DNA of 64,000 bases from Boletus sp. NGJ (GCA_019096195.1 JAGTXK010000136.1:124001-188000), one strand, 5' to 3'. Positions 1 to 11,770 are shown, counted from the first letter of the stretch. Numbers and translations are program-made. Notes: generated by a model not told the origin, from the letters alone.

Positions 1-484
1 CCTTCTTGGTCTCATCGTATACATCGAGGTCAGCCATGCTCACACTCCTCAGTCCTGTCATATACATCAGTACTTGGTCACCCCCACCCTGCTCAGTCCC
101 ATCCTATGTATTGACCTCAGTCTTACTCACCCCACTCAGGGCCACTTTGTATCTATTGGTCCTTAATCTATCTACCCTTTCCAGGGTCTTCCACATCCTA
201 CATATGTACATGTCAGACAGGCCTGGCTGTGTCTTATGCATCTCATATATCTCGGGCCCATCATGGTATCATCCATAGACGTCGGGTGTTTTGCAAGCAG
301 GCTCACCATATGCTATGGGCAAATGTGACTGCATCATGTACTTGATGACTCTGACACATTCGTTCACTGTCTGTACATATCCTTGTCCCCATTCTGTAGG
401 TTCTGCTTAGTAATATACTTCCCACTTCAGGTCACGAAGCGACCACCACAATCATCATAACATCGAGCTTCCCGTTGGTCGGAG
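1..484. other. No gene recognised at left edge
   Basis: Pyrimidine-rich sequence with no convincing coding frame on either strand. It lies just downstream of the amidohydrolase tail on the minus strand, so part of it may be that gene's 3' flank. Confidence 0.5.
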
Positions 485-860
485 TCAGTCCTCGAGCGGG
501 TTGCCATCGACGACGATAAGGTCGGCGTAGTAACCTGGCTGAACTTTGCCCAGTTCATGGGGGTCCAACATGATCTCACCATCCAAGCTTGGAGGGCAGT
601 GTCTAATTACAGTAACGAATGGCTACTAAGACGAGGGTGTGCGTTAGGATGTTGCGTTCACCCCGCCATCGGTGTTTTTCTTCGTCACGGATCCAAGTAC
701 CAAGTGCGAACGCGTAGACCTGAGATGATCGTCCTCGTGAACACTGAACAGGGGGTTCGTTAACGGATGATTGAGCACACTGATGGCGGCTCAGGTTCGT
801 TCCACTGGCAACGTCGACACCATCCATATGGGACATCGACTCGGATGAGTCCCTCATAAA
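485..860 (-). pseudogene. Amidohydrolase C-terminal relic
   Basis: The minus strand from about 590 down to a TGA at 485-487 encodes a tail reading GEIMLDPHELGKVQPGYYAD followed by LIVVDGNPLED. This is the standard C-terminal end of imidazolonepropionase-like metal-dependent amidohydrolases, where the last beta strands return to the small composite domain. Upstream, between about 600 and 860, the frame meets stops directly (around 610-620). No reading frame there resembles the metal-binding barrel of the family. I see no splice pair that restores it. It is most likely a decayed gene remnant, or a last exon whose upstream exons have diverged beyond recognition by eye. The C-terminal motif itself is clear; the status as pseudogene is inference. 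Confidence 0.55.
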
Positions 861-1271
861 TATTGCCCCTCTCTGGTGACAATACCATGTCCGGCCTACT
901 GTTTATGTCCGTTAAAACATTATATATCGTCAGTTCGTGATTTACACGTTATATACGTATCTACGCGTATGTATCATTCGATAGAAAACAAAAAAACTTG
1001 GGAGGAGGGCGTAGCGTCCTTGTGCGATGGTCAAGAAAAGAGCCATAATAGCGATGCGGCAAGACAAGTAGATTCAAGTAAAAAAAAAAAAAAGAGAATA
1101 CTGTCACAGAGAAAAAGAGGAAAAGAGGACGGAGAAATAATAATTGTTGCAAGTAGCATACTGGTCCAGGTATGCCTCTTCAAATTAGAAACAAGAAAAA
1201 AAAATGCAAATGTCACTGTCAAACAACCAACGTGCGCGCGAATGCGCAAAACCCTATGGAAATGCCAACGC
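861..1271. other. Intergenic, 3' flank of Byr4-like gene
   Basis: AT-rich stretch with a run of A bases at 1080-1093 and A-rich patches near 1190-1203. On the minus strand it forms the 3' flank of the neighbouring gene. No gene is seen. Confidence 0.5.
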
Positions 1272-4200
1272 TCAGCTGGTAGACACAAACGACATACCAG
1301 CCGGCATCGCGTCCGTCAGCGCACGCAACTCCCGGATACACTCGTGACATCGCACATGTACCTCCTTTGCGTTTTCTAATAGCGGCTTGATATTCTCCGG
1401 CGTCATCGACAGCTTGATCTCGGGAAGCGCATGCGGTTCGTCGACCGGCTGCGGCGGCGCACTTCGTACGGACCCCGTCCGACTACTCCCCGCTATTTGT
1501 CCCCCCGAAGATGGTCGATGTGGGCTCGTCCGAGGCAGCGACACGCGGTTCTTGGCCTTGCCATCCGACGGACCTAATCGTTCCACATCTTCCACCTCTT
1601 CCACGTTCGACAGACGCGTCGACCGCATCGGCCGGATAGATCGCGGAGACGCCTCCGCTCGCAACCGAAGCGCTTGCGTCGTGTCTTGGCCGTGGCGCGG
1701 CGTCACCGGTCGTTGTGTCGATCCGGGAGCATGCCCTGGAGGATGCTCTGAAAGGAAGAACGACATCTTTCCTTTGCGTCCTTTGATGGTCGCGGGGCCT
1801 TCGATCCCCAACGCCTGTGCCGCAGTGTCCAGGTCGATCGCCATATCTATCCGGTCCCAGTCCTCTTCTCCTGTTGTGTCACTCCCCCGGCTAGCACTCC
1901 GCACATCACTCCGGCTGTCTTGCGACGACTCCCCCGCGGAAGAGGACGCCCCACCCTTGTTCTTCTGCCCTAGCCTGAAAATTGAGGCGAGCGAAGGTCG
2001 TCGAGGAGATGATTTATGGTTCAAAGGCGGTCCGCTATATGGAGGACTAACTGGCATGTCCTTCATAGACCGTACCGATTCAGGTCCAGTACTCGTCTTT
2101 GATACCCTACGAGCGCTACCCGCCGCAAGGTGTCCATGCGGATAATGATGCGAATAATGCGAGGACTCGGTGCTGAGTGAAGCAGTCGAGGGGACAGCTG
2201 GGAGATCAGGTACGGGTGATGTCACGGCCTGCTCCGAATGACTCCACTTCAGTATTCTTAGCATATCCCTCAACCCAGTCAACCCCATTCTTCCACCACG
2301 TCGCTTCTTTTTCCCACTTTCTACATGATCAGCGCCTCGAGATCCGGACTCTTCGGAAGGTAGCGTGACCGTGCTATTCATCGCATCGCCCCATCGCCAG
2401 TTCCTATTCACATTCTCCTCGAGCAAAGGAACATCGTCGGGGGGGAGCTCGCCATTATTGAGCATATCCCGAAGGAGGACGAGTTGCCGTTGACTGAGGT
2501 CATGCCGGCCCGCCGAAGCACCCCACGAGGCGATGGGAGGACCAGGCGTCGATGTCGTGGCGTTACTTATCAAGGCCACTGGAGGTGGCGTTGACTCTTC
2601 ACCTGAAAGCGTCACAGCTCTCTCGCGGTTCATTCGATGGTCAAGCTCTGCTTGCATCGACACAGTTGGCGCTGAAAGGCTTGAAGATGGTCCTGACGCC
2701 GGAGGAGAAGCTGCAGAAGGCGCGCCTCCACCAAGTTCAATCAGTAACTCCGCACATTCCCATGATATTCTATACTTGACGGTGATAGCATGTAGAGTAG
2801 CAGCGATATATTTGTGCTCTAAAGATGAGCTCGGAGTATTTGAGGAAGTTTTGGTCGATGGTGAAGTATTGGAACGTAGCCGAGAACGCGGACGGACAAG
2901 ACTGAACGGGTTGGGCGACGTGGCCCGAGGTGGGGGAGCATTCTCGAGGAAGGTTTGCACCTCGGCGAGCAGATAATAGTAGGCTGATTGCAGCTCTTTC
3001 AGTCCTATTAGAGGCGCCAAGAATCAATATCGGACAACGTCTTTTGGGGTGGAACACAAAGAACCACTCACGGTCAACACTGGTTGCAAACTCTCGAACC
3101 ATCCCCAAATCCCTTTTCAGACCGATCTGTGCCTGACTTATTCTCGCAGGGATCTTCAGATCACCCAATGAATTTCGTCTCAGTACAGAGGCATTCGCAG
3201 GGGGTGAATTAGGGGCTTGTGCAGTGCGACCCAACGACGCTGACTGTGGAGATGAGGGTGTTTTCGGCGTTGCTTTATTTGACACCACTGGGGATGCAGA
3301 GGAAATGATTGGGGACATGGTGGTGGAAGCAGGTGCACTCATCGAGGGCATCATAGGCTCGATTCCATCGCTTATATTCAGAGGAATCGAATGCGACGTT
3401 AACATACCATTGATCGCCCGTGGTGGCGATGGAGGATGCAGTTCGATCGGGGGTAACAAATCGGGTGTATGAGTTCGTGGTGGCGTGTACATCCTTGCAT
3501 CTGCATCGTGCTCTCGACCCTCGTTGTCGCCCGTATCATTTTGAAGTGAAGCAGCAAGCACGGGAGGAATGTAAGCAACTTCGACAGAGGATTTCTTCTT
3601 CTTGTGTTTCTTCCCGCCTACAAGGCTGATCTTGCGTACACTACCCATGAAACTCCTGGAGCCTTCTTGCAAGGGAAGCGCAGGAATTGGTGGGAGATCT
3701 TCCGCGCTCTCCGTAGGTGTGGGTGTTGAGAACACTCTTGAGGAAGATGCTCGACCGATGGAAGATCCATATGATGCGTGTCTGGTACCGACTGACGCGA
3801 ATTTGTTGTTCCCGCTGCCGATCACCAGAGTAGCTCCGTTGGGCACCTGCATCGATGTTGGTCGTCTGCTCGGCCCGAGCGATGGCTTCCCCAGCCCCAC
3901 GCCCGACGCGGAAGACGACCCATCACCGGTTAGCTCCCCACTACTTGTATGCTCGAGCGGTACACCACTCGCTTTCCGTCTCGACAGCTTCCTGCACTTG
4001 CTCGGCGTTGTAGGTAACTGTCCACCTTCCTGGCTCCCCCCCACTCCTGCCCCGGGTCTCAACCGCGCCTGATCTAAACTCTTCTCATGCTTGAGTTCAG
4101 CGTGTCCCGGCGACGGAGACCCAGCCCCATAATGGGCGCCGCCAGGACGAAAAAACCAGTTAGAACGTGTTTCACTAGCATTATGAGAATTGCGATTGCG

Positions 4201-5722
4201 GTTGGAAGGTGTCTGCGCTTGTGTCTGTTCAAGGGAACTTGGGGGTCGGGGTGTATTCTCGTCTTCTATGATACCTCCGCTCGATGTGCCAACCTCTTGC
4301 ATGGTCACCTCTGCAGGGCCTGTGCTCGCTCTTTTCCTCCTAACGCCCCATTTCTTGACGGAACCAATGCGTGATAAGAGCGGCGTTTTGGACCCCCCGC
4401 TTCGGGGGGTAGCTTCCACCGAGGAAGAAAGCATCATAGGAACCATAGGTGGAGAGGACGCCCTCTCTCTTTCGGGGGTTGAAGGTGGCAACGGGGGCGA
4501 TGAGGAATCACGCTGTTCTTCGATGAGTTCAAAGACATTGTTATCCATATGTGGTGGTCGCGATTTTTTGCGCAGACGCCGCCGTTCACGTTGAGTAGGT
4601 GGAGAGGGAGGAACCATACCGAGCGACGAGGCGGCACCTGAAAGGATGAGATGCGACGTGGAATTGAAGTGCCCGATTGAATTTCGCCCCGACGTTGTTG
4701 GTATTGAAAACACTGACACGGTAGGCGAGCGGGGGAATGGTTCAATAGGTGAGGGGGAGAGGGCATGAGGAAGAGCAGGCACAGGAGGTGGTGAGTAGTG
4801 CAAACTCGCATGCGAATGAGAATTTGAAGAACCAACACGAAGCATGGGTGCCGTTCGCGAGCGCGCGGTGACAGTCTTGTCCTCTTCCTTGTCCTCTGAG
4901 AACCCGAGATCAGCGTCGTCATCCTCATCAGAAGTATCGGCATATGCCTCTCGACGCGTGCGCTTCGTCACGGGGGTGTTGTCATTATCACTTTTACTGG
5001 GCGATGTGGAGCTTGTCGGGTCCATAGGGTCGTCAAAGTCATCATCCCAGTTTTCAGGCTCAGCGGGAGGTTTCGGACGCGGAGGTGTGTGATACGAGTG
5101 GCGAGTCCGGAGCGCATGGGCAGGATGGTGGTGTTGCAATACGTGATGAAATGCTCGGTGACCATGTTGACGCCGACCAAGGGGGGGGTCGGCCTTGTCC
5201 TCGAAATCATCGTCCCAGTTCTCAGCTTGTCCCTGGGTACCCCCATGCTTGGTTGGTGTGGATGGACCAGGCTCAGCCCAATTATCGAGCCTGCTACTGA
5301 TTCCACTCATGCCTCTTGCTCGGCTGCTTCCCACTGCTGGAGCCTTTGGCGACGGCTGCCCAGAACCGTCATCTGCATCCCAGTCCTCTGAGAAGTGGGA
5401 GGAGGCGACGGATAGACGAGGTTCGAGGGGGGAACTGATAGTTGGGTACTGTTTTCTGGCGTCTTTGGGTGATGGTATGTTATTTGAGTTGCTCTGGCCG
5501 AACTCGAAGTCGTCGTCCCAGTTCTCTGAAGGGACCGCTGGCCATCGGACAATGTAACGACAAAAGACCCCCCAAACGGCGAGCGCGTAGAGCATTTGTA
5601 CGCAGAGAGAGAACATGGTCAGGGAGCGCCGGGGAGGGAGTGTAGAAAACGAGTTCGTGAGCGGGTGCCTACCACGCGACAAGTTGAACGACACGAGACA
5701 TACCTAGCGTCTGAGCGGTCAT
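1272..5722 (-). CDS. Byr4/Bfa1-type two-component GAP subunit
   Basis: Likely the scaffold half of the Byr4-Cdc16 (Bfa1-Bub2) GAP that restrains the septation or mitotic-exit GTPase at the spindle pole. Three exons fit: 5722-5704, 5537-3072 and 3004-1272, with introns of 166 and 67 bases, giving 1405 residues. The tiny first exon encodes MTAQTLA and joins in frame to VPSENWDDDFEF. The motif ENWDDDF occurs three times in the first 200 residues (ending EF, ED, DD), with a degenerate EDWDADDG between. Such short acidic WDDDF repeats are typical of fungal Byr4/Bfa1. The middle is low-complexity and rich in Ser and Pro. The C-terminus carries the conserved-looking segments RLKELQSAYYYLLAEVQ and YRISWECAELLIELGG and ends near a short helix, VRCHECIRELRALTD. 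Family assignment rests on these motifs from memory; a different large scaffold is possible. The exon structure is well supported by phase. Confidence 0.65.
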
Positions 5723-6168
5723 GGCGCGTCAAAAAAGGACGACGAATGCGAAGGTGGCTGCAACAGGTTGAGCTCGTCGCACCCGTCGATAATGTTGGTG
5801 GAAATCAAAGAGGGTCTTGGTCGTCGTCGTGAATGTTGATGTTTCGTTCTGGCGTAGCGCGTGCTGCCCCAGGGAAAGGCGTCGCTACCGAAGTGTACGT
5901 TATAGGGATCCTGTCAATATTTGCCTGTGTTGCTGCTTTCTTTTTTTTGCACACCACGAGTTTCAACTTGTTCCATTCCTCGTTACAAAAATACAACTCG
6001 GTCCAAGTAAAAATACACAAAAACTACCGTTTAGAACGGAGCGAGCAGGATGGGTTGCAATCTGTACGTCTTGAGATTTATCCGATTGCGATTTATGAGC
6101 GAGATATATCCACCGATTGAATAAAGAGTATTTGATTAGTTAGCTTGTTGTGTCCTTTCCATCTTCCA
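5723..6168. other. Upstream region of Byr4-like gene
   Basis: Holds the promoter and 5' leader of the minus-strand Byr4-like gene. It includes a T-rich run near 5940-5948 and an AATAAA at about 6120. No gene seen. Confidence 0.4.
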
Positions 6169-6200
6169 TCATTGCCAGGTGTCGATGAGAGCGTAGGAAT

Positions 6201-6922
6201 TCAACTGTGTCCATAGGCCGAGTGTCGCAGACTGTGGCATACCAACGCCAAGTTTGCCGCAGGGTGCGCGTGAGAAAGGTTGTATGGAGATCCCGAACCA
6301 TGAGCAAGTGGATCCTTGTAGGATGCACTGTATTGGGTCGAGAAGAACTGGTTTGCGGGTTGCAGAGGGCTTCGAGAGGATCGAGCGAGGCGTGATACGC
6401 GAATTGTATCCTGGGAGGCGAACGGGGTCATGTCCGCACGGGAAGGTGGAAGGGGATTTGGTGGAGAACGTGGATGGTGGTGAGGGAACGTTGGGGAATG
6501 GGCGGGAGTGCGCGGATCGCAAGAGTCAGGTACGTTCGGAAACTCGTCTATTTCTGTGGAGGTGAGTTTGGGTGTTGGCTCTTCGACGGCCTATGGCTGG
6601 GTGGTAAGGGTTGTAGGGAGTGGCACAGGATGGAAACCTACCCAAGGGTTGCTAACGAGCGGGACGGGGTAGCGAGACCACGACAAGCCATCGAGGTCGC
6701 TGAATTCGGTTTTGACAGACTCGAAGGAGAGCAAGAGCGCGCGGTTGAGGTCCTGGCCATTGGCCAAAGTCGTGTGAGCAGGCGGGGTATGTATATGAAC
6801 GGGGACGGTCTTACCTCTGGCATGACGAGTGCCTCTTGTTCCCACTGGAGCTGCTCGAGCTCGAGCTGTCTGAGTTTTTCCATGCGAAGCTTGCCTCGGT
6901 CAGTGGTGAGCGGGGACTGCAT
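6201..6922 (-). CDS. Small spliced gene, function unknown
   Basis: I do not recognise this gene. Exon 1 (6922-6815) starts MQSPLTTDRGKLRMEKLRQL and encodes a charged helix rich in Glu, Gln and Leu. It ends at a GTAAGA donor. A 62-base intron leads in frame to exon 2 (from 6752), with DLNRALLLSFESVKTEF and then SWSRYPVPLVSNPW before a GTAGGT donor near 6624. The third exon is not resolved: one frame to 6201 contains FFSTQYSASYKDPLAHGSG, another ends earlier. It is divergent from PCNA, with 391 bases between start codons, so the two may share a promoter. The first two exons are credible because the splice joins conserve frame; the 3' end is a guess. Confidence 0.4.
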
Positions 6923-7313
6923 GATGAGGAGAACCGGTAAACCAGCCGGACACAGAATCGTTGTAGGGGTACAGTACAGTGGCAGAGAGTCCACAACAAA
7001 ACATATGCATAAAGGGCGAATTGTTCCCTAGCGGAGTTTCCCAATCACAATCCAGACGAGATCGTCATCCATTCACAACTAGACCAACACCATCGCTGTC
7101 AACGTCGACCACTACAACGACTGCGCGTTCTTTTGCTCTCCTTCGTCGTCGTCGTCGTCCATGACGAGGAATACAGGTTATCAACCAGCGTCACGTTACG
7201 CGTGACATCACGCATGTGACGCTACGCGACCAAACTCCGCTTCAAAAGCAGCCTCAACGCGTCTCTTGAAACGCGCTGCTCCTTCTCCCGCCCCACGAAC
7301 TCGCCCGCTCGCC

Positions 7314-8695
7314 ATGCTTGAGGCTAAGCTAGAGGAAGCCGCCCTTTTGAAGCGCTTGCTAGACTGTGGGTATCTCACCCTCAAGTAAGGTGCTGTCATA
7401 CTAACCTTGTCCTTGTTCAGCCATCAAAGAGCTTGTGGCAGATGCCAATTTCGAGTGTAATGAGGAGGGAATCGTACGTTTCCACCGTCGAAGCAGTCTC
7501 ATCTCTGACCATCGCAATGAAGAACCTCCAAGCAATGGACAACTCCCACGTCGCACTCGTCGCCGTTAACCTTGAGGCGTCAGGATTCAAAAAGTATCGC
7601 TGTGACCGTCCTATGCCCCTAGGCGTCAACTTGGGCTCCCTGACCAAAGTGCTGAAATGTGCGAAAGATGACGACATCTGTGTGATCAAAGCCTCTGACG
7701 ATGCTGATGTATTGAACCTCGTATACGAAGCAAAGAGTACATATGTGGTTTCTCTCCCCTCTATTTCATTGCTCACTCACACATTTTGCCTTGTTTCATA
7801 GATTCAGACAGAATCGCAGAATATGACATGAAACTCATGGACATCGATTCCGAAAACCTCGGTATTCCTGACACAGAGTACGATGCACGTGTCACAATGC
7901 CCTCTGGTGAATTCACTCGCATAGTCCGAGACCTTTCTCTCCTTGGCGAATCTGTTCGTATCGAGGTTTCCAAGGAAGGCGTACGATTTGCAAGCGAGGG
8001 CGAGGCAGCGAATGGGAGTGTACTGTTGAAGCAGACCGAAGCTGCGAAGGAAAAGTATGAAAACTATGGCAAGGACGATGACGAGGTCAAGGGAGAGGAT
8101 GACGACGACGACGACGACGAAGAAGAGCAAAAGAGGAAAAAGAAAATAAAAAAGGAGAAGGTCAAGAAGGAAGAGAAGGATGGGGACGTTGAAATGAACG
8201 GTGAAGATGACGACGAAGGGGAGTTCAAAGCTAAATCAGATGACGAAGGTGAGGAGGAGCAGGACGAGGAAGAGGACGAGGACGAAGAGAAACCGAAAAA
8301 CAAGAAGCGAAAAAAGGCCCCGTCGAAGGTAAGTTAATCTCACCATATGATTCTTGTTTGATTTATCTCGTCTACTCGTAGAAAGGTCAGCCATCGAAAA
8401 AGCCTAAGAAATCTGAAGAAGTTCCTTCAGATGGCGGCGTATTTATCGAGATGAATCAACATGTCTCTCTGACATTTAGCTTGAAATACCTCGTCAATTT
8501 CTCCAAGAGCTCGTCGCTGTCAAACACGGTACAACTCATGATGAGTAATGATGTCCCCCTTCTTGTAAGTATACATGAGCTCGGTGTCGACCGAATATAT
8601 ATTGATTTGTCTTCTCTTGTCCCACCTAGGTGTCGTACAAGTTCGGACAAGGCGTCATAAAATACTACCTAGCACCAAAGATTGGGGAAGAGTGA
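7314..8695 (+). CDS. PCNA: Proliferating cell nuclear antigen (sliding clamp) with long insert
   Basis: Trimeric ring clamp that tethers DNA polymerases and repair enzymes to DNA in the nucleus. Six exons join in phase: 7314-7365, 7421-7473, 7523-7736, 7802-8328, 8382-8564 and 8630-8695, for 364 residues against the usual 255-260. The start [20 protein letters not shown] and the block [18 protein letters not shown] are diagnostic. The inter-domain segment, the MPSGEF helix and the C-terminus [11 protein letters not shown] are also canonical. Between VLLKQT (about residue 186) and [13 protein letters not shown] (about 302) lies an extra stretch of about 105 residues. It is almost wholly Asp, Glu and Lys, with several basic NLS-like patches such as [13 protein letters not shown] and KPKNKKRKK. 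In human PCNA this site is a short loop of domain 2 (sequence SNVDKEEEA). Exon 4 carries most of the insert, and the 8329-8381 intron splits it. The fold motifs are intact, so the clamp is probably functional. Confidence 0.95.
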
Positions 8696-8972
8696 ACTGG
8701 TTGGTGCATCATATTCCTCGCTGTGCAGATATCGTGTCTCGCTATATACGTCGACTCCATATATCACTTTCTTGCATCCACTCGCAATGTGCAATTCCCC
8801 TCACAACTTTTCTGTCATGGAATGTGGACCAGCAGTTCGCTGGTATTCTCTAGCATCAGAAATATCTAAAAAGCAACTAGTATATACAGCTGGGACAATC
8901 AAGTATATAACCTGGACGCAGACAGAAAAAGATAGCATCTCTAGCGAACACAAAAACAACCTCTCCGATGGA

Positions 8973-10468
8973 TCATTCCTCTAGCTCGTCCACGTTGATC
9001 TCCACATCCACATCCGTACCATCATCGTCCTCGATATCCCCATCCCCATCCCCATCCCCATCCCCATCCTCGAGCTCCCGATCCGTCTCCCCTGTCGATG
9101 ACGTCCCCTCCATACCCCCGTCACGGAGCCCAAACCACACCGGAATCAACCCCCATACCTCCTCCCGCGCACGCCCTACCTCTCCCTTCCACTCCCGCTT
9201 GCACACCCCACACATCTTCAATCCGCACGTCCGCATGCCGTCCGAAAAGTCCTGGCGCTCGAGCATCTCCGCCGCCTGTACCAGCGTGAACAACGGGTCG
9301 GCGTCTCGCCCGCACGCGATCCCGCCGACGCTTCGCAAGATGTTGAGATGGATGAAATAAAACGACTCGATGCAGTGTGCGGACTTGGTCGTCGTCGTCG
9401 CCGTGCCTCCCGACTGTATTCCCACACCCACACCCACACTGGAGGAGGCAGCCCTGGTCGAGTAGAGACAGGCAGCCGAAGGACGGTACTCGAGTGCGCG
9501 CGTGAGGAACGTCGAGATGTAAAGCTGCGCGAGCTCGCGTCCTCGAAGCGTCCGTATGACACTGTCATGCGAGAGATGGATCATCGGCGGTTTCCTGTTC
9601 CCCCGTGTCTGTGTCTGTACTCTGTCCGGACTCGGAGGTTGAGCGAGCGGCTGGAGTTTTCGTGTGGCACCGTCCTCGGTCGAACGCAAGGTGCATGGAT
9701 CCGGGGCTGCGAACACGGGTGGTAATGCGCGTGCGCCGGAGACGATCCTGCTTGGTCCGTAGCGCGAGAGGTCATAGAACGCGCTGGGGAGGACCTCGGG
9801 GATGCCGAGCTCGAGGGCGAGGTTGATGGCGAGGACGGGATGAGCGTATGCATCGCGGGGTGCGTAGCGGCCGCTAGCGTCCGTCGCTGCTGCCTCTCGT
9901 CTGTCCCAGCCAGCGAGCGTAGTGGGCCAGTCATGGACGAGCCGCGCGAGACATTGGATGCGAAGGTGCTCGATAAAGTATTTCGTGGATAAACGGAGGA
10001 CGCTGGAGAGCGCCGAGAAGTCCCTGGCGTGGGGTTTTGGGAAGTAGCTGCAGAGGACCGAGTCAGGAGAGAGGGGGGGAGGGCATGAACGGTGGAAAAA
10101 GAGACGTACAATCCGTCGTAGAGGGCCACCAACAGATGATATACGTCTGACGGACAGTCATAGATATCCACCGTCGGACATCTGTCCACTATTTTGTTCC
10201 CCCCCTCGTTCACCGTCTCCTCGTCGCACATGGATGTACCTTGCCTCGAGGGTTCGACGATGGCCCGTCCCACCAGGAACATGTCCTTGAATACCTCGGA
10301 ATGTCGTTCAAGCTGACCACGGTGCACTTTGAATGCGGCAGACCCGGAGATAATGACGACGTTCCCGTCGGAGAACCAGATATCGGAGCGGATGAGGGCC
10401 TTAGGGACATTCGGAAAGGGAAGAAAGCATCCCGTACTGCACGTGAGCGGGTCTGGATGCGTCCGCAT
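8973..10468 (-). CDS. BTB/POZ domain protein
   Basis: Two exons, 10468-10110 and 10047-8973, give 477 residues; the 62-base intron joins GGATT to CTAC in phase. Near residue 27 begins a BTB core: SDIWFSDGNVVIISG, then FKVHRGQLERHSEVFKDMF, then VDIYDCPSDVYHLLVALYDG. This is the form common in basidiomycete BTB families. A helical segment follows (RLSTKYFIEHLRIQCLARL). A C-terminal region has Cys and His that could bind metal (CGLKMCGVCKREW). The protein ends in an Asp-Gly repeat encoded by an imperfect CCATCC tandem repeat. BTB domains mediate dimer formation or Cullin-3 binding; the partner here cannot be inferred. The start is the first ATG of the open frame, and an upstream exon cannot be excluded. 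It is convergent with PCNA, with 277 bases between the stops. Confidence 0.8.
9036..9066. repeat. CCATCC-type microsatellite
   Basis: Tandem run of CCATCC-like units inside the last coding exon of the BTB gene. On the minus strand it encodes alternating Gly-Asp, so slippage by six bases changes protein length without breaking frame. Confidence 0.8.
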
Positions 10469-10504
10469 TGCTAGAGGGGGGAACTGGACGAGGAGGGGGG
10501 GAGA

Positions 10505-11770
10505 AAGAGAACAGAAACAGAGAAAGCGTGGATAGGGGATGGAGGCTGACCCGGAGAGACTGCTTGGTGCCAGCCTATTGGGAATACATACCTGGCGGTA
10601 TGATCCAGGCTGTCAGGCCAGATCCATATCTAGCGTGTCCGTGGAGTCGACGGGCAAGGCAAATCTTCCTCAGGTACTCCCCAATTAACACCTCTATTTC
10701 GCACTTCTTGCTAACACGTGGGACGCACCCGTTATCCAGTTCCAGTCTGCATCATCACCATAATGGTAGGTAGCCCTGAATCTCGTTTGGTTCTTGCTCG
10801 TGCAAGGTGATGCATCTATGATGAAAATACAACAACAGCCTCTTCATATGTCTGCAGCAATGAGTAGAGATTCACGGAACAGTGTGCGTCAGTCTCACAA
10901 GTGTGCTATGGTCCTGTATTCTGATTATCCTTGTCCATACGGATTTTCTCCACGTACACGAAGGTGAGAACAATGAGGTCGAGCATGCACTCCATGTCCG
11001 GATTCACCTCTAGGCGAGGCTTTCGGTGGATTCCCAGGAAAGGTCTGTGGTATCGAGCAACCTCGGTTCGCGGCCGATCGTCTCGTGATAGCTACACAAG
11101 GAGTCTAGTGAATCGGCGCTGGATCAACCGTCGGATGGTCGGTGTATACGCACCACTGCGTCATTTAACAGCATGTCCCACCTATACGGGCAACCATCCG
11201 GCCCAGTAAACGTTCGCTTCCTATATAGAATCATGAGACCGAAAAAAAAAATCGACGAAGAACAATCCACGAACCGTCCCAATATCCCATGCGAAGGAAG
11301 GAACTCGTTGGATTGCATATCCTGCCCATTGAGGCGAAACGTCGACGATCCAATCAGATGCCATTCTATCTCGCCAATCACGTCGAACTGGTCACGCATG
11401 TCCATGGGATCGTCGTTTGCCTTGATCTTGTGGAGCGTTGTTGTCCCCATGCTGATGTAGTATGGATGGGTCGTTTTGTACAACACCTGACCGCTTTCAT
11501 TGGTGAAGATGGTATTGCGCACAGATTTGGTGGAAAGTGTGAGATGCACCATTGAGTAGCTGAGAGACTATAAGAGGTTGCCTGGAACTACAGCACATTA
11601 TTTAGGATTAGAAAATAAGTGAATGGAACCCACACTCCGGCACTCCATAAGATGGGGTGCTTCTAAACGCTGGGAATGTGATGATATATACAGTACTATG
11701 GGCGGTATACTCGTACCTTACATTGCTGCGGATAGGATATGTCGTAAAAGAAGAAACAGAATCCTTATCA
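10505..11770. repeat. Segmental duplication, copy A
   Basis: Matches 16515-17975 (copy B). The core from about 10857 to 11637 is nearly identical to 17062-17843, with only a few substitutions and one length change in an A run. The left part (to about 10700) and the right tail are more diverged. The block contains a complete DUF6593 gene with its promoter. Introns are present, so this is DNA-level duplication and not retrocopying. Confidence 0.9.
10906..11552 (-). CDS. DUF6593 protein, copy A
   Basis: Basidiomycete-specific family of unknown function. Three exons, 11552-11275, 11220-11154 and 11091-10906, give 176 residues. The N-terminus MVHLTLSTKSVRNTIFTNES has the family pattern of a beta strand followed by 'N-T-x-(x)-(E/D)-(x)-G-x-(x)-LY'. 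RKRTFTGPDGCPYRW in the middle and VNPDMECMLDLIVLTFVYVE at the C-terminus are the other recognisable blocks. Intron 1 (54 bases) carries a run of T. Its length is a multiple of three and it lacks a stop in this copy, so its retention would keep the frame open; copy B differs. The fold is probably a small beta barrel related to tubby/LURAP-like domains, which is only inference. The neighbouring SRA gene is on the opposite strand, with 361 bases between starts. Confidence 0.75.

Noticed and set aside
1031-1379. Small frames around the A/T runs near 1080
   Set aside because: They consist mostly of Lys or Phe runs from homopolymers, with no conserved features.
8098-8320. Trinucleotide-rich tract in PCNA as a possible intron or assembly artefact
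   Set aside because: The frame is open throughout, flanking exons are in phase with it, and the donor after APSK is a perfect GTAAGT; no good splice pair removes it.
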